In this document: positions 44,455-55,864 of the stretch, one piece after another
Position numbering within the stretch: the first letter of the stretch is position 1
How the letters are laid out: the number at the start of each line of letters is the position of its first letter
Assembly (NCBI RefSeq): GCF_028453695.1
Contig: NC_135776.1
Location: 2,976,001-3,040,000 of the forward strand
DNA from: Augochlora pura
Taxonomy: Eukaryota > Arthropoda > Insecta > Hymenoptera > Halictidae
Direction: 5' to 3'
DNA: 64,000 nt
Translations under genes and position numbers: made by a program
Notes under the pieces: generated by a model
Told to the model about the DNA's origin: nothing
The model's database searches: none
The model's input: the letters and a program-made list of their open reading frames with translations, nothing else

Positions 44455-44612
44455 CAATATCCTTGCATTTTCTCAATTTTCCAAAAATTATAAAATACCC
44501 AATATCCTTGCATTTTCTCAATTTTCCAAAAATTATAAACCGACAGATAAAGAGCCCTTCAAAACTATCAACCCTTCCATTCTCCCAATTTTCCAAAAAT
44601 TATAAACTACCA
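44455..44612. repeat. Three-copy repeat of a TTTTCTCAATTTTCCAAAAA unit
   Basis: Two copies about 50 bp apart are nearly identical; a third, about 75 bp further, keeps the CCAATTTTCCAAAAATTATA core. Confidence 0.9.
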
Positions 44613-45400
44613 GATGAAAAAGAAAATTTGCATAAAGATCCTACCATGACCGTCTAACATTTCTAGGACAACGTTCGTTCCACTGAAACAATGAATAACG
44701 TAGAGAAAAAAATGAAGAACCGTGTCGCAGAACAGCCAGCATTTCCCGGCGTCTTAAAAGCCGGGACATTTTTCTCGGGGAGACAAGACACACCGCGCTG
44801 CCGCGTTTCTCGAGTCGATCGTGCGGGCGATTCGATCGATTCCGAGAGACAAGTGTTTTCCCCCCCTCGTTTCCCGGGGTCTTGGCGAATTCAATGCGCG
44901 GCCGGCGTGTCTCCGAGACAGCCGTGTCTCCGCGTAATAAAAACGTACGACAATCGCGGGAGCCGTTCCGCGACGCGAGAACAATTAAATCCAGCTCGAC
45001 ACGGGCAGGCCACGACGTTTTCGAAAGTCGCTCCACGAGGCACCCGAGGACGCTCCGCCTCCGAGATACTTTCCCCGCGGCGTCGACGAACGATTAGATT
45101 TCCAGAGTTTTCCAGGGTCTGGAAAAACGTGTTGCTTCCAGCCAGAGAGAGGAGAGAGAGAGAGAGAGACGAGTCTATCGGCTTCGACGACTTTCCGCGA
45201 GATTTTAGAATTATCCTCCGGGGACGTGAATAGCTGCAATGGGGATTTTCGTACGCTGTGAACGTTCAATTATTTTTTTATATACCAGGAAATGTGCGTA
45301 TTAATGTAAGATATTTTTTTTCAATTTGTTTCTTGTCTTAAATTTTTATGAAAAATATATTTTTGAGAATTATATTTCGACGATTTGATTTAATGGCATT
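44613..45400. other. CpG-rich stretch with no gene seen
   Basis: Overlapping open frames on both strands (44,641-45,269) through CpG-rich sequence; a GA run lies at 45,146-45,169. Confidence 0.4.
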
Positions 45401-45404
45401 AGCC

Positions 45405-45740
45405 CCTAAACTTGTTAATATTTGAATTGTTGTAACTTCGTGTAAAAAAATCGTACGATGTTCTATTTATGCTCATTTTGAAGCTTGAAGTTTCTACTTT
45501 CATACCATTGTATTGAAAAATTTTTCCAAGACCTGGCACTGCTGCAGAACAGAGCAGGAAGCTGACCATGTTCATCTCTCGAAATCGTACAAATTCAGAG
45601 GCAATCATAATTTATTAATATTTTTATAACTTTGCATAAAAAAATCGCACGCCACTTTTTTCACGCTCCTTTTAAAGAGCAAAGTCTCTACTTTAACACA
45701 CGCTAATTTATTCTTATTTAAAATATTATAGAGAGCGGAG
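45405..45740. repeat. Diverged tandem repeat, 194-bp unit, two copies
   Basis: TTGTAACTTCGTG, A-run, TCGTACGATG then TGAAGTTTCTACTTT recurs 194 bp later as TATAACTTTGCAT, A-run, TCGCACG and CAAAGTCTCTACTTTAAC. Same family as 31.3 and 47.1 kb. Confidence 0.8.
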
Positions 45741-46385
45741 ACAAAATTTTTCTAACATCATAAACCAGAGTAAAAATCCACCCCCGCACGAAAGCCGTCG
45801 AAATTGTATAAATCGCCGCATAATTCAGCGTCGCTCAAACACACTAGCCTCTGTATTCCCAACGTAGGATCGATCCCTCCGTTCGACACCGATCTATCCT
45901 ACATATATCAGCGAGAAATCGTTTCGCAGGGACGGCGGCGGCCCCGGGGTAACTCGTCGTTGAAAGATTCGCGTCGCTCGCGGAATCGAATGACCGATCA
46001 CCGGAAATGCCTGCGATTCTTCTTTCCTCGACGAACAGGGGGGGATGGCGCGCGGTGGGCGACAGACAGAGGAGGAGGGGTGGGGGAAGATCGAAGTTGC
46101 TCGGACAGACGGGAAGAGGAATGGAGTCATCGGCGGAGGAAGTTTCCACGGAATCATTGGAATTTCGATGGAGACGAAACTTCGGCCGAGCCATTTGGAA
46201 GTCAAATTTTATCGCGATCCGCCCGCCCACGCTTCTCCCGGCGTTCTCGCCGAGGGAAGGGGTAGAGGGAGGAAGAGGGAATCGGGGGTGGGTGGGGAAA
46301 AAAGGCGGAGAAATAAAGTTGGAAGTCTCGGGCGGGTGAAAGCGGAGATGTAAAACGTCTCTCAGACGGCGTCGTCGGACGCGGA
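45741..46385. other. CpG-rich stretch with no gene seen
   Basis: Both strands have 100-150 codon frames (45,804-46,353) over the same bases; compositional. Confidence 0.4.
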
Positions 46386-46441
46386 GAGAACGATAGAGAG
46401 CGAGAGAGCGAGAGAGAGAGAGAGAGAGAGAGGAGAGACAG
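46386..46441. repeat. (GA)n-rich microsatellite
   Basis: GAGAGCGAGAG leading into a pure GA run. Confidence 0.95.
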
Positions 46442-46565
46442 AGGCGAACTCAATTTTCGGATCGCGCGCGGCATCGGCGCATCGATCGCGGGTAAATCGT
46501 TTCCGGATCCACGCGGGAAAAAACTGACGAGAACCCCCGCTACCCCCCCCGCCCAAACACAACAG

Positions 46566-46592
46566 CCCCCCCCCCCCCCCCCCCCCCCCCCC
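46566..46592. repeat. Poly-C run of 27
   Basis: Twenty-seven consecutive C; its length in the assembly may be inaccurate. Confidence 0.9.
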
Positions 46593-46889
46593 GTCGTCGA
46601 CGAACCTGTCCGAAAATTCGACAACCGTTTCGCCGTTGACAAGCGACTCTTTTTCCCGCCTTGTGCCGCCCGCGATTTTTCCCCGGGCGAATTCAATTTT
46701 CCACGGGGGTGTCGTGACCCGACCTGTCGCACGGCAAATTGCCCGCGAGCGCGGTTAAATTTACAGGAAATCGGTGAGTTTAGTTAAATTTGGACGGTTC
46801 TCCTTATCGCTGCCATATCGCTGGCTTGAGGACGCGATAAGGAGAGAAAGAAGCGTCGCGGGTTCGTCGATGAGATTTTTCTGATTAAA
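46593..46889. other. Mixed stretch with no gene seen
   Basis: No repeats, splice pairs or coding signal recognised. Confidence 0.45.
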
Positions 46890-47072
46890 ATGAATCCGGA
46901 CACGACGTGTGAATTTATCGGAGAGCTGGTTATTATAGCGAGTCGGCGTGTTTATAGTGCTCGAGGGACTGTAAATTGGTTGATATTGTTAAGTAGATTG
47001 CGGATGATTTTTATGGCGGTATTGGAACATTGTTGCGGAGACGATAACGTTTGGATGATTGGATTACAGTAA
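46890..47072 (+). CDS. Weak candidate small ORF, 60 codons
   Basis: An ATG in a good context (ATTAAAATGA) opens 60 codons, MNPDTTCEFIGELVIIASRR and on, with a mildly hydrophobic middle and a C-terminal CCGDDNVWMIGLQ. Amino-acid composition is plausible but there is no family, codon bias or transcript signal. Confidence 0.15.
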   Translation: MNPDTTCEFIGELVIIASRRVYSARGTVNWLILLSRLRMIFMAVLEHCCGDDNVWMIGLQ

Positions 47073-47099
47073 TTCGAGTGATCGAGAGGCTGCGGCGAA

Positions 47100-47480
47100 A
47101 TTGTCGATATTTGAACAGCTGTAACTTCGCGGAAAAAAATCGTAGGACCTTTTACTTATGCTTATTTTAAAGGGCGAAGTGTCTACTTTAACACCCTTGA
47201 ACTGGATATTTTTTTAGAGATCTTATACTATTTTATAACTCAGGGGGAAGCTAACCGTGTTCGCCTTCTTTAAAAATTCTATAATTTAAATCGGCTTGTA
47301 ATTATTGTAGGTAATCTTTGAATAGCTGTAACTTCGTGTAAAAAAATCGTAGGACCTTTTACTTATGCTCATTTTAAAGGGTGAAGTGTCTACTTTAACA
47401 ACCTTCTAGTGGATATTTTTTTACCGATCTTATACTATTTTAAAACTCAGGGGGAAGCTAACCCTTACAATTTCCAAAAT
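47100..47480. repeat. Tandem repeat, 207-bp unit, two well-matched copies
   Basis: AGCTGTAACTTCG, A-run, ATCGTAGGACCTTTTACTTA, AAGTGTCTACTTTAACA and AACTCAGGGGGAAGCTAACC occur twice, 207 bp apart (47,125 to 47,332), with few differences. This is the best-preserved pair of the 31.3/45.4/47.1 kb family. Confidence 0.9.
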
Positions 47481-47832
47481 TTAAATATTCTGTAATTATG
47501 AATTTAAAACATCCATAATTACCAAAAACAACTGTTTCAATCCAAATTCAACAATACACCACCTAAAATGATTCCCCTAAAATTAACGAACAACAAAATG
47601 TTCCAAGAGTTCCGCGAAACGATGCAGCAACCCTTCAACAGACGAAATTCCACGATGATACCGTTCGAATCGTCGCGCGGTTCAAATAAAAGCTGTTACG
47701 CGAAGTACACCGGCAACCAGAAGAGGGGAGGGGGCGGCGGAGTATTGCAAGCTTTCGGGAATTTCGCGGCACTTATTGTCGGCGCGGTTTCGGGTACCGT
47801 AATCTTTGGCCTCCGAGTTCCGCGGTTCCCTT

Positions 47833-47874
<42 letters not shown>

Positions 47875-48115
47875 CTCTCTTCGTTTCACCACCCCCTCGG
47901 TTGCCAGCGACCTGTTTGTCGATCGTCGGGGAGTAGGAACACCGGCGCGCATTCTGCACCAAGAAACCGCGCGCTGACGTGCAACGTAATTTCCTAGGTG
48001 CCTTTCGCGCCCCCAGCATACGGAAACACGGAACAGACAACAATGAAACTCCGGACCGACGACACGTTCGTGCTGTTCGTCCTTCTTCCTCGAAAACCGG
48101 AGTGAGGTGGTGGGA
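47481..48115. other. Mixed stretch with a (CT)n tract
   Basis: A pure CT microsatellite occupies about 47,836-47,872. The rest is single-copy with no coding signal. Confidence 0.45.
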
Positions 48116-48129
48116 AAAAGGCGGATGGA

Positions 48130-48870
48130 AATTGGAGAGAGAGCGAGACAGAGAGAGAGCGAGAGAGGTTGAGAGAGGTTGAGAGAGATGTAGAGAGATA
48201 TAGAGAGAGCGAGAGAGGTTGAGAGAGATGTAGAGAGATATAGAGAGAGCGAGAGAGGTTGAGAGAGAGGTAGAATAGTGAGAGAGGTTGAGAGAGATGT
48301 AGAGAGATATAGAGAGAGCGAGAGAGGTTGAGAGAGAGGTACAATAGTGAGAGAGGTTGAGAGAGTGGTAGGGAAGCAAGAGAGGCACAGAGAGAGGTGG
48401 GAGAGCAAGAGAGGCTGATAGAGATATAGACAGAACGAGAAAGGCTGAGAGAGAGGTAGGAGAGCAAGAGAGGCTGAGAGAAATTCCGAGGGAGCAAGAG
48501 AGAGAGGCTAAGAAAGGGACAGAGGGAGCAAGAGAGGCTAAAAGAGAAAAAGTGAGAAAGACACTGAGAGAAAAACAGAGAGAGCAATAGAGGCTAATAG
48601 AGATACATAGCGAGAGCAAGAGAAAGAATAAGAAAAACAGAAAGAGCTAGGGAGATGCTAAGAAAGGCACAGAAAACGGAAAGCTAAGAGTCAGAGAAAG
48701 AAAGCAAGACTGACAGAAATAAAGATTGAGAAAGTAGCTAAAAGATACAAAAAAAGAGAGAGGCAAGAAAAGAAAAAGGTGCGCTAAGAGACCGAGAATG
48801 AAATAGAGAGCTGGAGAGAAGTTAAGATATACTAAGATAGAGAAAGAGAGCGAGAGAGAGGAAGGGGGAG
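48130..48870. repeat. Long homopurine-rich array with a 40-bp higher-order unit
   Basis: About 740 bp dominated by GAGAGAG, GAGAGGTTGAGAG and AGAGATATAGAGAG. Near 48,181-48,260 a 40-bp unit is repeated exactly. The array decays into AAGAGAGGCTAAGAA units toward the right. The 307- and 211-codon serine/leucine frames on the minus strand are artefacts of it. Confidence 0.97.
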
Positions 48871-49835
48871 CGAGAGGGGGGTGGGGTGGTGTCTTCCGGC
48901 ATCGAAGAAGTGGAAATTACGTCAAAGACGCGATTGTGCGTTCGCCATTGTATCGAGTGTTCGGGGCCGGGGTGGGAACAGAAATAAACCAGGGCGACGA
49001 TCAAGTTCGCGCATTGAATTCCGCCCCCGTCCTGGAATTAGTGTTCTCGCGGCGATGCGCGCGACAGGGCCGGGACGAATTAAAGTTGCACCCGCGGCTG
49101 CGGAAAATTGGAAACTCGAGGCTGCTCCGTTCGCGCTCGCTCGCCGCGCTCGGATCGTGTCCGCGGTCTCACGCCGTGCTCTCCCCAAATTTCCGGACAT
49201 TTATTCCAAAGTCGAGCCGAATAATAACCCCCCGCGCGCGCGTGTCCCCGTTCCGAGCGACGACCCTCGCGCGCCCCGGCCGCACCACATATCACGACTC
49301 ATAGCCGATGCGTTAATAACGCGGAGATAATTCTCCCAGCGAGAAGGCGGCCTCTCTCTCTCCCTCCCTCTCTCTCTCTCTCTCTCTCTCTGCGCGCCGA
49401 GCGACAACCGGCGAACGACGACCCATTTCACGCGTTACGAGTCCTCCTCTCCACGCTTGCCGCCGCCGCCGCCGCCATTCGCCGAATCGATCGCCGCCGC
49501 AACTTTTCGACGGGTTCCGGACCACCGGGTCCAGAAAATAGGCACCCTCTCCTTTTTAGCCCGGGGAACCACCGTCAACAGAATACCGCGCTCGCTACGC
49601 CGGTTTCGACGCCCGCCGATTCGCCGGCCGATTCTCTACCCTCCGGGGCTTTGTCCGCCTTCTATGAGCACCCCACAAGCCCCACGACCCTCCCCCACCC
49701 GTCGAAAATGCGACAATATTTTCTTTCGACCCAGGACGAGTTTTTCGAAATTTTTTTATCGTCGTTTCCATGCTTTCGGTTCGCGCATGAATTCCCCTAC
49801 GAAGCTACGGCACTTTGAGAACGGCTCGCCGGGGC
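48871..49835. other. CpG-rich stretch with a CT tract
   Basis: Contains a CT microsatellite at 49,349-49,393 and a CCG trinucleotide run near 49,459-49,476. Frames on both strands are compositional. Confidence 0.4.
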
Positions 49836-49839
49836 GCCG

Positions 49840-50110
49840 TGCGAGATATTCGAACGGGACCAAACGCGTTTGACAAGCGCATGCTAGTAGTAGCTCGTGG
49901 AATTTTTTCGGAATTTTACTGCGTTTGACGGGGGTGGGAAAAAATGTTCATCTTCTATTATAATTTCATCCCTTAATCGCCTAAGAGAAGCTTTCGGACT
50001 TTGGGATTTTTTTTATCGGTCGCTATGAAAGATATTCGAATGAACCTAAATTTATTTGATAGATGCATGTTAGTAGTACCTCGTAGAATTTTTTCAAAGT
50101 TTTATGTTAA
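49840..50110. repeat. Diverged tandem repeat, 186-bp unit, two copies
   Basis: GATATTCGAACGGGACC, GCATGCTAGTAGTAGCTCGT and GAATTTTTTCGGA recur 186 bp later (49,845 to 50,031) as GATATTCGAATGAACC, GCATGTTAGTAGTACCTCGT and GAATTTTTTCAAA. The second copy contributes the start of a long chance frame (50,001-50,588). Confidence 0.8.
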
Positions 50111-50815
50111 TAACATCATTGAGAGTAATTATATTTTAGCAGGCACAGATCAGCTCAGTCGAGTAATTTCAATAAAATATCTCTCGGACCAAATGAATTA
50201 TTATTCAGATAAATATATATCTGAACAAAGACGATATTTAAATAAAGCGACGACTATAGTTGAGACGAACATAACGTCCTCCTGCAAGAAAGAGGCGCGG
50301 TTAGGATTTTTCGTGGACCGAAAGCAAGGGAACGCCTTCGCCACTTGTTCGCCGACGGTTTCGCGCTTCCGGCCGCTTCGAAAGCGGGAGGGCGGCGGAG
50401 GTGTCAGGACGAGGGCTGAAGAGGCAACGCGAGCGAAAAGTGTTTCGACCGGCCCACGAGCCGCGAAACGAAATGTACGAGCCAGCCCGGTAATTAAGAA
50501 GAAAGGTGGGCAGGTCTTCCTGACAGAGAAAACTCGCGTTTTCTCGCACAAACGCCGCTCCGACCGAGGTTCTTCCCCAGACTTTTAGCTCACGCTCCTC
50601 TTTCTCCGTCCCGGAAACGGTGTTTCTCCCTCTGATTAGTTCAAAAGGATGTTTATGCGCCAGTGATATTCCCAGTTCCACTGTACTAAAAGGATTATGC
50701 AGCGAGAACACGCCAGCCAACTAAATAATACTTCCTATTCGCGCGTAATTCCGCCACGCTGTTCTCAAGAAAATTCGACGATTTTTCTCGTACATTCAAA
50801 AGCGACTGAAACTTT
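50111..50815. other. Mixed stretch with no gene seen
   Basis: AT-rich then CpG-rich. A 188-codon plus-strand frame from the ATG at 50,025 crosses repeat-derived sequence and shows no codon bias. Confidence 0.4.
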
Positions 50816-50819
50816 CGAG

Positions 50820-51290
50820 AAAATTATGAGACGTAGGGTTAATATGCAGCCGTTAAATACATTTGGTTTCATTTAAATATCTTGACTGGGGATCGAGAAA
50901 TCTGCCGACAAAGTTAAGGGTGGTTAACTCCACGGAAGTGAAGCTTCTATAATCGGAGGATTGTTAAGACATTTTTTTTATCATTAAAAAGTGACGGAAA
51001 AATTTTGAGAAAATTACGAGAAGTGGGTATAAGATGTACTCATTAAATGCATTTGCTTTCATTTAAATATCTTATCCGGGGACCGAGAAATCTGCTTGCA
51101 AAGTTAAGGGTTGCTAACTCTGTCCATGATGAGCTTTTAACACGATTCAAATGTTAGTCGAGCAAATTATTTCCAGACCTAAAAACCGATGAAAAATTCT
51201 GCAAAAATTATATCAGACAACCCTAACAACCGTCTATTAAATACATTTTTATTTTATTAAGTATCTATCACTATAACCGAGAAACAGAAA
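50820..51290. repeat. Diverged tandem repeat, 190-194 bp unit, three copies
   Basis: CATTTAAATATCTT is followed each time by a GGGGA(T/C)CGAGAAATCTGC segment. The ATCT landmark lies at 50,879, 51,069 and 51,263 (spacings 190 and 194 bp). The first two copies share long matching stretches including AAAGTTAAGGGT; the third is decayed. Confidence 0.85.
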
Positions 51291-52130
51291 TTATAGTTTC
51301 CCGAACCCGGTAACTCGAAGTCACTCCGATCGACGCCGAACAAAGTCGCCCAACGAAATCATCCCCCAGCACCGTAAAAAAATGCCATTCTCTCCGACAG
51401 AAGTCTCGCAGAACTCTCTCTTTCTCTCTCTCTCTCCCCCGCCCCCTGATTTATCAGATTCGAACAAACGTTATCGAACAAAGTCGCCGAGGCAAAGTTT
51501 TTTCCACCGGCGTTTCGCGCCTCTCATTTTCTCCGAGGCTTTCCGATCCCGCGCGCTCGCTTCCGGGGGGTTTCAGCCGAGCCATTTTTTCCCCCCGTTT
51601 ACATTTCCGGCGGCGTTCCCTTTCTTAATCCCGCGATCGTATCGCCGAGACGTCGATATCACCGAGCGCGCGCGCTCCTCGAATCGTCGCTTCTCAGACG
51701 GGGAGGGATTATCCTCTCACGACGATCCCAAACGACGGACAAAAATCTTGCGAACGGCAAGAGCCGACCGGATATCTCTCCCAACGGTGGAGAGAGAGAG
51801 AGAGAGGGGGGAGGCAGAGGGAGTGAATGCCTCGCTCCCACGATTCCGAAACTTTGCCCGCCGATAAATCGCCTCGATCGTCGTCTTTCACTTTTTCTCC
51901 TCGCCCGTCACGTGCCGCCCGACGTCCCGCGAGCTGTTACGGGGGTGGTTCGCCGAATTTCCAGCGGATACGCCCACCCCGGAAACGTTGTCTGCTACGC
52001 TCGGAGACGTTTACTATGATAGTCGGGCCCCCGTTGCGATGTTTTACGAGAACGCCTCCGTTATCCAAACCTCGGAATAATTGAATTATTTGTCGGGTAC
52101 TTTGATATTAACCCCTTATTTTGCGATGAA
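51291..52130. other. CpG-rich stretch with CT/GA tracts
   Basis: CT run at about 51,415-51,437 and GA run at 51,788-51,809, otherwise single-copy with compositional frames (51,382-52,084). Confidence 0.4.
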
Positions 52131-52133
52131 GAT

Positions 52134-52240
52134 TTAACCCTTGGCACTGCGGCGCCATTCAAATTGTTATAACACCTTGCAAAATTATTTTTATATAGGG
52201 TTTTCCAGTAAAGGCGGATTGGTTTTTTTTTTAAACAAAG
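52134..52240 (+). mobile_element. One-ended copy of the TTAACCCTT MITE family
   Basis: TTAACCCTTGGCACTGCGGCGCC and the following AAATTGTTATAA resemble the left ends of the 2.48 and 3.69 kb MITEs (TTAA, CCCTT, GCRCT, GGCGC). No matching right end is found within the usual 240 bp, so it is a truncated or decayed copy. Confidence 0.5.
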
Positions 52241-53400
52241 AATTACTGCTCCACCAGAATTGTGTCCCTTCACTCTCTCACCCCTAAGCGAAATAATTTA
52301 TTTAAAATTTCCTTCGCGCTACTTGAATTTCTACTAGATATTAAATCGATTAGTATTCTATAAAATAACTGCACAAGAATTTTTTATACCGTATTTGTTT
52401 AATAAAATAACGCTCTCTCAATTCCGTCTACGAAACGCAACTTCACAGCATCGAATAAAAATGTCTTACATATGTTTCTAAAATAATAAAAATATACATA
52501 AAATACATGAATATCGTACATACAAATAACATATATTTTCGAATAAATAAGACAGCGCTCGGCGCATTAGAAGTCGCGGTACAGGCGCAATTAAATCATC
52601 GCGCCCGTAGCAGCGTCGCGTGTCGTCAACATGTCGACAATCGTCCTCGAAGGGTTAAACGATCACGGGCAGATACCGCGTTAATCGCGAGGGCCGGGAA
52701 TTAATTAGCGCTGGAACACGCGTTGTCCGAATCAGAGGCGCAGCTGATGGTCCCGGCCGTTGTTTTGTTATCAAGCGGGGGCCCCCGCGCGCCGTCTGCC
52801 AGACATCGCGAAGGATCAGCCGCCTGAGGCACCTGACAGCGAACAGGGCCACCTGCCCACCTCCCCCCCTCCACCCCGCCGCTCTATACCGATTTCGCAG
52901 AGCGTTGCCACGCGCGCGACCCACGCTTTTATGAATTGTTTAACGGGGCTCCGTGCGCCCGCGAGAACGGCCGCCCCCGGGAATTATTCAAACGCGTCGC
53001 GTCCCCGCGAGATGCTCGCAGGACGCAAGTCGCGCCCGAAACAGTCGCAGGGTGAAGCTTATTTATTTATTCAATGCTTGGAAGTATACGGGCACGCGCC
53101 TCTCGCCGTGGAATAATAGAATGGCGGACGTGGGCTGGGGTGCGAGGCTATTGTTATTAGAAATGGCCAATGTTGTTGGGTAGATAATTTAGAAATTATT
53201 TTTCAAGGTTTAGGGAGGATGAGGAAGCTTTTGTAATTAAAGTTTGCAGGGCGGGGTGCATGGTTATAGAGATTTATATAGTTTGTTAGTGATGGATAAT
53301 AGTTTAATGAGGTCGGATATTTTTACATTTGTTTTTTAGAATTTTTGTGGAAGAAATATTTAAGCGTGGCGTTTTGTTAAGTTCTTATTCAGCGAGATGG
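52241..53400. other. AT-rich then CpG-rich stretch with no gene seen
   Basis: The CpG-rich part (52,540-53,120) carries CACCTG boxes near 52,826 and 52,849 and might be regulatory. Frames are compositional. Confidence 0.4.
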
Positions 53401-53975
53401 GAAGATTGGGAAATAAGAAGTTAGTTACGAGAGAAATAGACACAGGGAGCGGGTAAGAGAGAGACGGAAACATATAAAGAAAGATATAGTAAAATGTAAA
53501 GAAATAGAGAGAAAAATAGAACGAGAAAGATAGAAAATAGAGAGACTGAGAGAGAAATACAGAGAGCCGGAGGGACAGAGAAATATAAAGTTACGAAGGG
53601 TGGACCTCGGAACCGAGGAAAATGGAAAGAGTTCGCAAGAGATTCGCAAGAGAGAAATAGAAGAATAGAAAGAGAAACATAGAGAAATACAGGAAGACGC
53701 GTAGAAAAATAGAAAGGGTAACAAAGATACGAGAGAAAGACGGAAAGCCAGAAACTGCATTAAAAGACAGAAATCCAGAAACTGCAAGAAAAGGCAGAAA
53801 GCTGAGGAAAAACGAGGGAATAAAGAATTAATAAGGATGAAATTAAAGAAAAGGATAGAAAGAGACGAATAGAAAAATAGCAGAGAAAAGATAGAAAAAT
53901 AGAAAAGAAAAATAGAAACACAGAAAATAAAGACATAAAATTGGAAAGAGAGAAAAAGAGGGAAAGAAGGAAAGA
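53400..53975. repeat. Long purine-rich AGAAATAGAAAG array
   Basis: About 570 bp of degenerate GAGAGAAATAGA and AAAATAGAAAG units interrupted near 53,590-53,630. Minus-strand serine/phenylalanine frames are artefacts. Confidence 0.95.
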
Positions 53976-54655
53976 AAGGGCTAGCGGGGGTGAGAGGGGG
54001 GGAGGACGGCCCCGCCGCGCGTTTTTCCATGCAGTATTCATTTAGCATTCCGGGGCGCGGTAAAAGGGTACATTTGCATGGAAATGTTTCCCGACTGGTT
54101 CCTCTCGAAAGGTGACGCGCACAAATCCGCCGAGCTATTTCTCGCCCGCGGAGAAAGGATTAAAGTATTCCGCCGCCGCGCGACAGAAATTGTTGCAGGG
54201 GGGAGCGGAGGGGGGGGCGGAAGAGGCAGAAGAAAATTATCGCGCGAGCAAAGGACGCGGGGACGGGAACGAGCCCTTCAGCCACAAACGGCCGCGGGCG
54301 CATCTTCGCTCGAGTGATTCACTCGACTCTCTTTTTAACGACACGCGCCCTCCCCTCCACCCTTGCGCAAGCTTTTCAGTAATCCTCCTTTTGAGTGTCA
54401 CCTGTCTCGGGGTCTAGTCCTCCGCGTAGCACCGGCCCGCGACCGCCTCAATAACGCTGTTCGCGAGCGAGCGAGCTGTCAACTCGGCCTGCAATCACAA
54501 TCGACGAATGCTACCGTGAATCCCATCGACGGCGCCGGGATAAGGGCCGACTTTACCACTACGCGACTCCTGCATCGTTCTCTTCAGCCCCTTAGACGCA
54601 TATTACACTGTTCTACCGCGCTTGGTTATTTATAAAATTATGTGTTAGTCGATGA
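53976..54655. other. CpG-rich stretch with no gene seen
   Basis: Single-copy sequence with G-runs near 54,000 and 54,200; frames are compositional. Confidence 0.4.
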
Positions 54656-54659
54656 GTTT

Positions 54660-55075
54660 ATTCGATTAGTTTTCAGAGAACATTTTATTCAAAGTATTGT
54701 TTACATTTTTTTTTATTTCGGGTGTTATTCGAGAAATTTATTAGATGCATTAGACGATTAGAATTTATTTCGAAAAGTTATTCGAAGAATTAGGTCGACG
54801 TAAACGGAATACAATTTTATCCAATATATTGTTCAAAGAGTTTATGACCTACGATAATAATAGAATATAATTTTATTCCGTGTATTATTCGAAGAATTTA
54901 TCCGATATATTAGCCGAACGGAATTTACTTCGACGAATTATTCAAATAAAATTGTATTTGGAGAATTAGATCGACATAAACCGAATACAGTTTTATCCTA
55001 TATATTGTTCAAAGAATTTATGAGCTATGATAATAATAGGATATAATTTTATTCAATATATTATTGAAGTAAAAC
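54660..55075. repeat. Diverged tandem repeat, 160-176 bp unit
   Basis: GAATTAGGTCGACGTAAACG at 54,787 recurs at 54,963 as GAATTAGATCGACATAAACC (176 bp), followed in both by ATATTGTTCAAAG and GATAATAATAG. GAATTTATTTCG at 54,761 recurs at 54,921 (160 bp). Confidence 0.85.
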
Positions 55076-55860
55076 GTCGAACAACGCGAGCAACCCCTAT
55101 ATCTCCGACTCAAAATTCACCTTGTTTCGATTACTATGAACTGGATCATGAAAAATTAATATAAAAAAGAAAGACGAATAACGAAACCGAGATTCGGGAT
55201 CGGACGTTATCGAGAAACGGTGCGTCTCGGTTAAAAAGGGTAGCTTTGCGCTCGCGAGACGAGAAGAGTGTCGCAATTAACATGCTCGGCGCAATATCCG
55301 AGCTCACTCGACGCCGTTTCTCGGGTAAACGCTCCGGTCCCTCGGCGTCTGGGGCCGCGCTCGAAACCCCTCGGAAACCCCCTTTGAATCTCTCCCCGCT
55401 TTCACTTCCCCCCCTCCCCTCTCTCGGACTGGAAACAGGGAGCGCGTCGCGTTCGCTTTTTCGTGGAAAGAAAAGCTTGAGCGCGACGGGGCGGCTCCGT
55501 GTAGAGGGTGAGAAGAGAGCAGACCCGACTCGGCAAATGGAAATTGGTTGCAAAGGAATATTTACTGCCGACCGGTGGGCTAGGTGAAAAGCGTGTAACT
55601 TATGTGGCGAAGACGCCGCGCGCGCGCGCGCTGCCGACCGTCGAGAGAAATACTCTCGGCAGAGAGCAACGCGCTGCTCCGAGCCGAGTCTGGCCGCCCG
55701 ACTAGCGAATTTACTATTTTGTTTGATGCGGTATCCGTTGCTCCGGAAGCGAAATTGAATAATCAAAGCGCGTCTTTCCTTGGAAAGATTAACGCGATTA
55801 GATTTTACCGGATTCTGTGGAAGCTGGGGTTGCGAATGTGGTTCGGCAGGCAGGGTAAAT
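55076..55860. other. CpG-rich stretch with no gene seen
   Basis: Frames of 113 (plus) and 206 (minus) codons overlap at 55,146-55,766, with no splice signals or bias beyond composition. Confidence 0.4.
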
Positions 55861-55864
55861 GTTG

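Noticed and set aside
47696..48619. 307-codon minus-strand open frame rich in S, L and I
   Set aside because: Entirely a translation of the GA-rich purine array.
50025..50588. 188-codon plus-strand frame
   Set aside because: Begins in the 186-bp repeat copy and passes from AT-rich to CpG-rich sequence without codon bias or domain.
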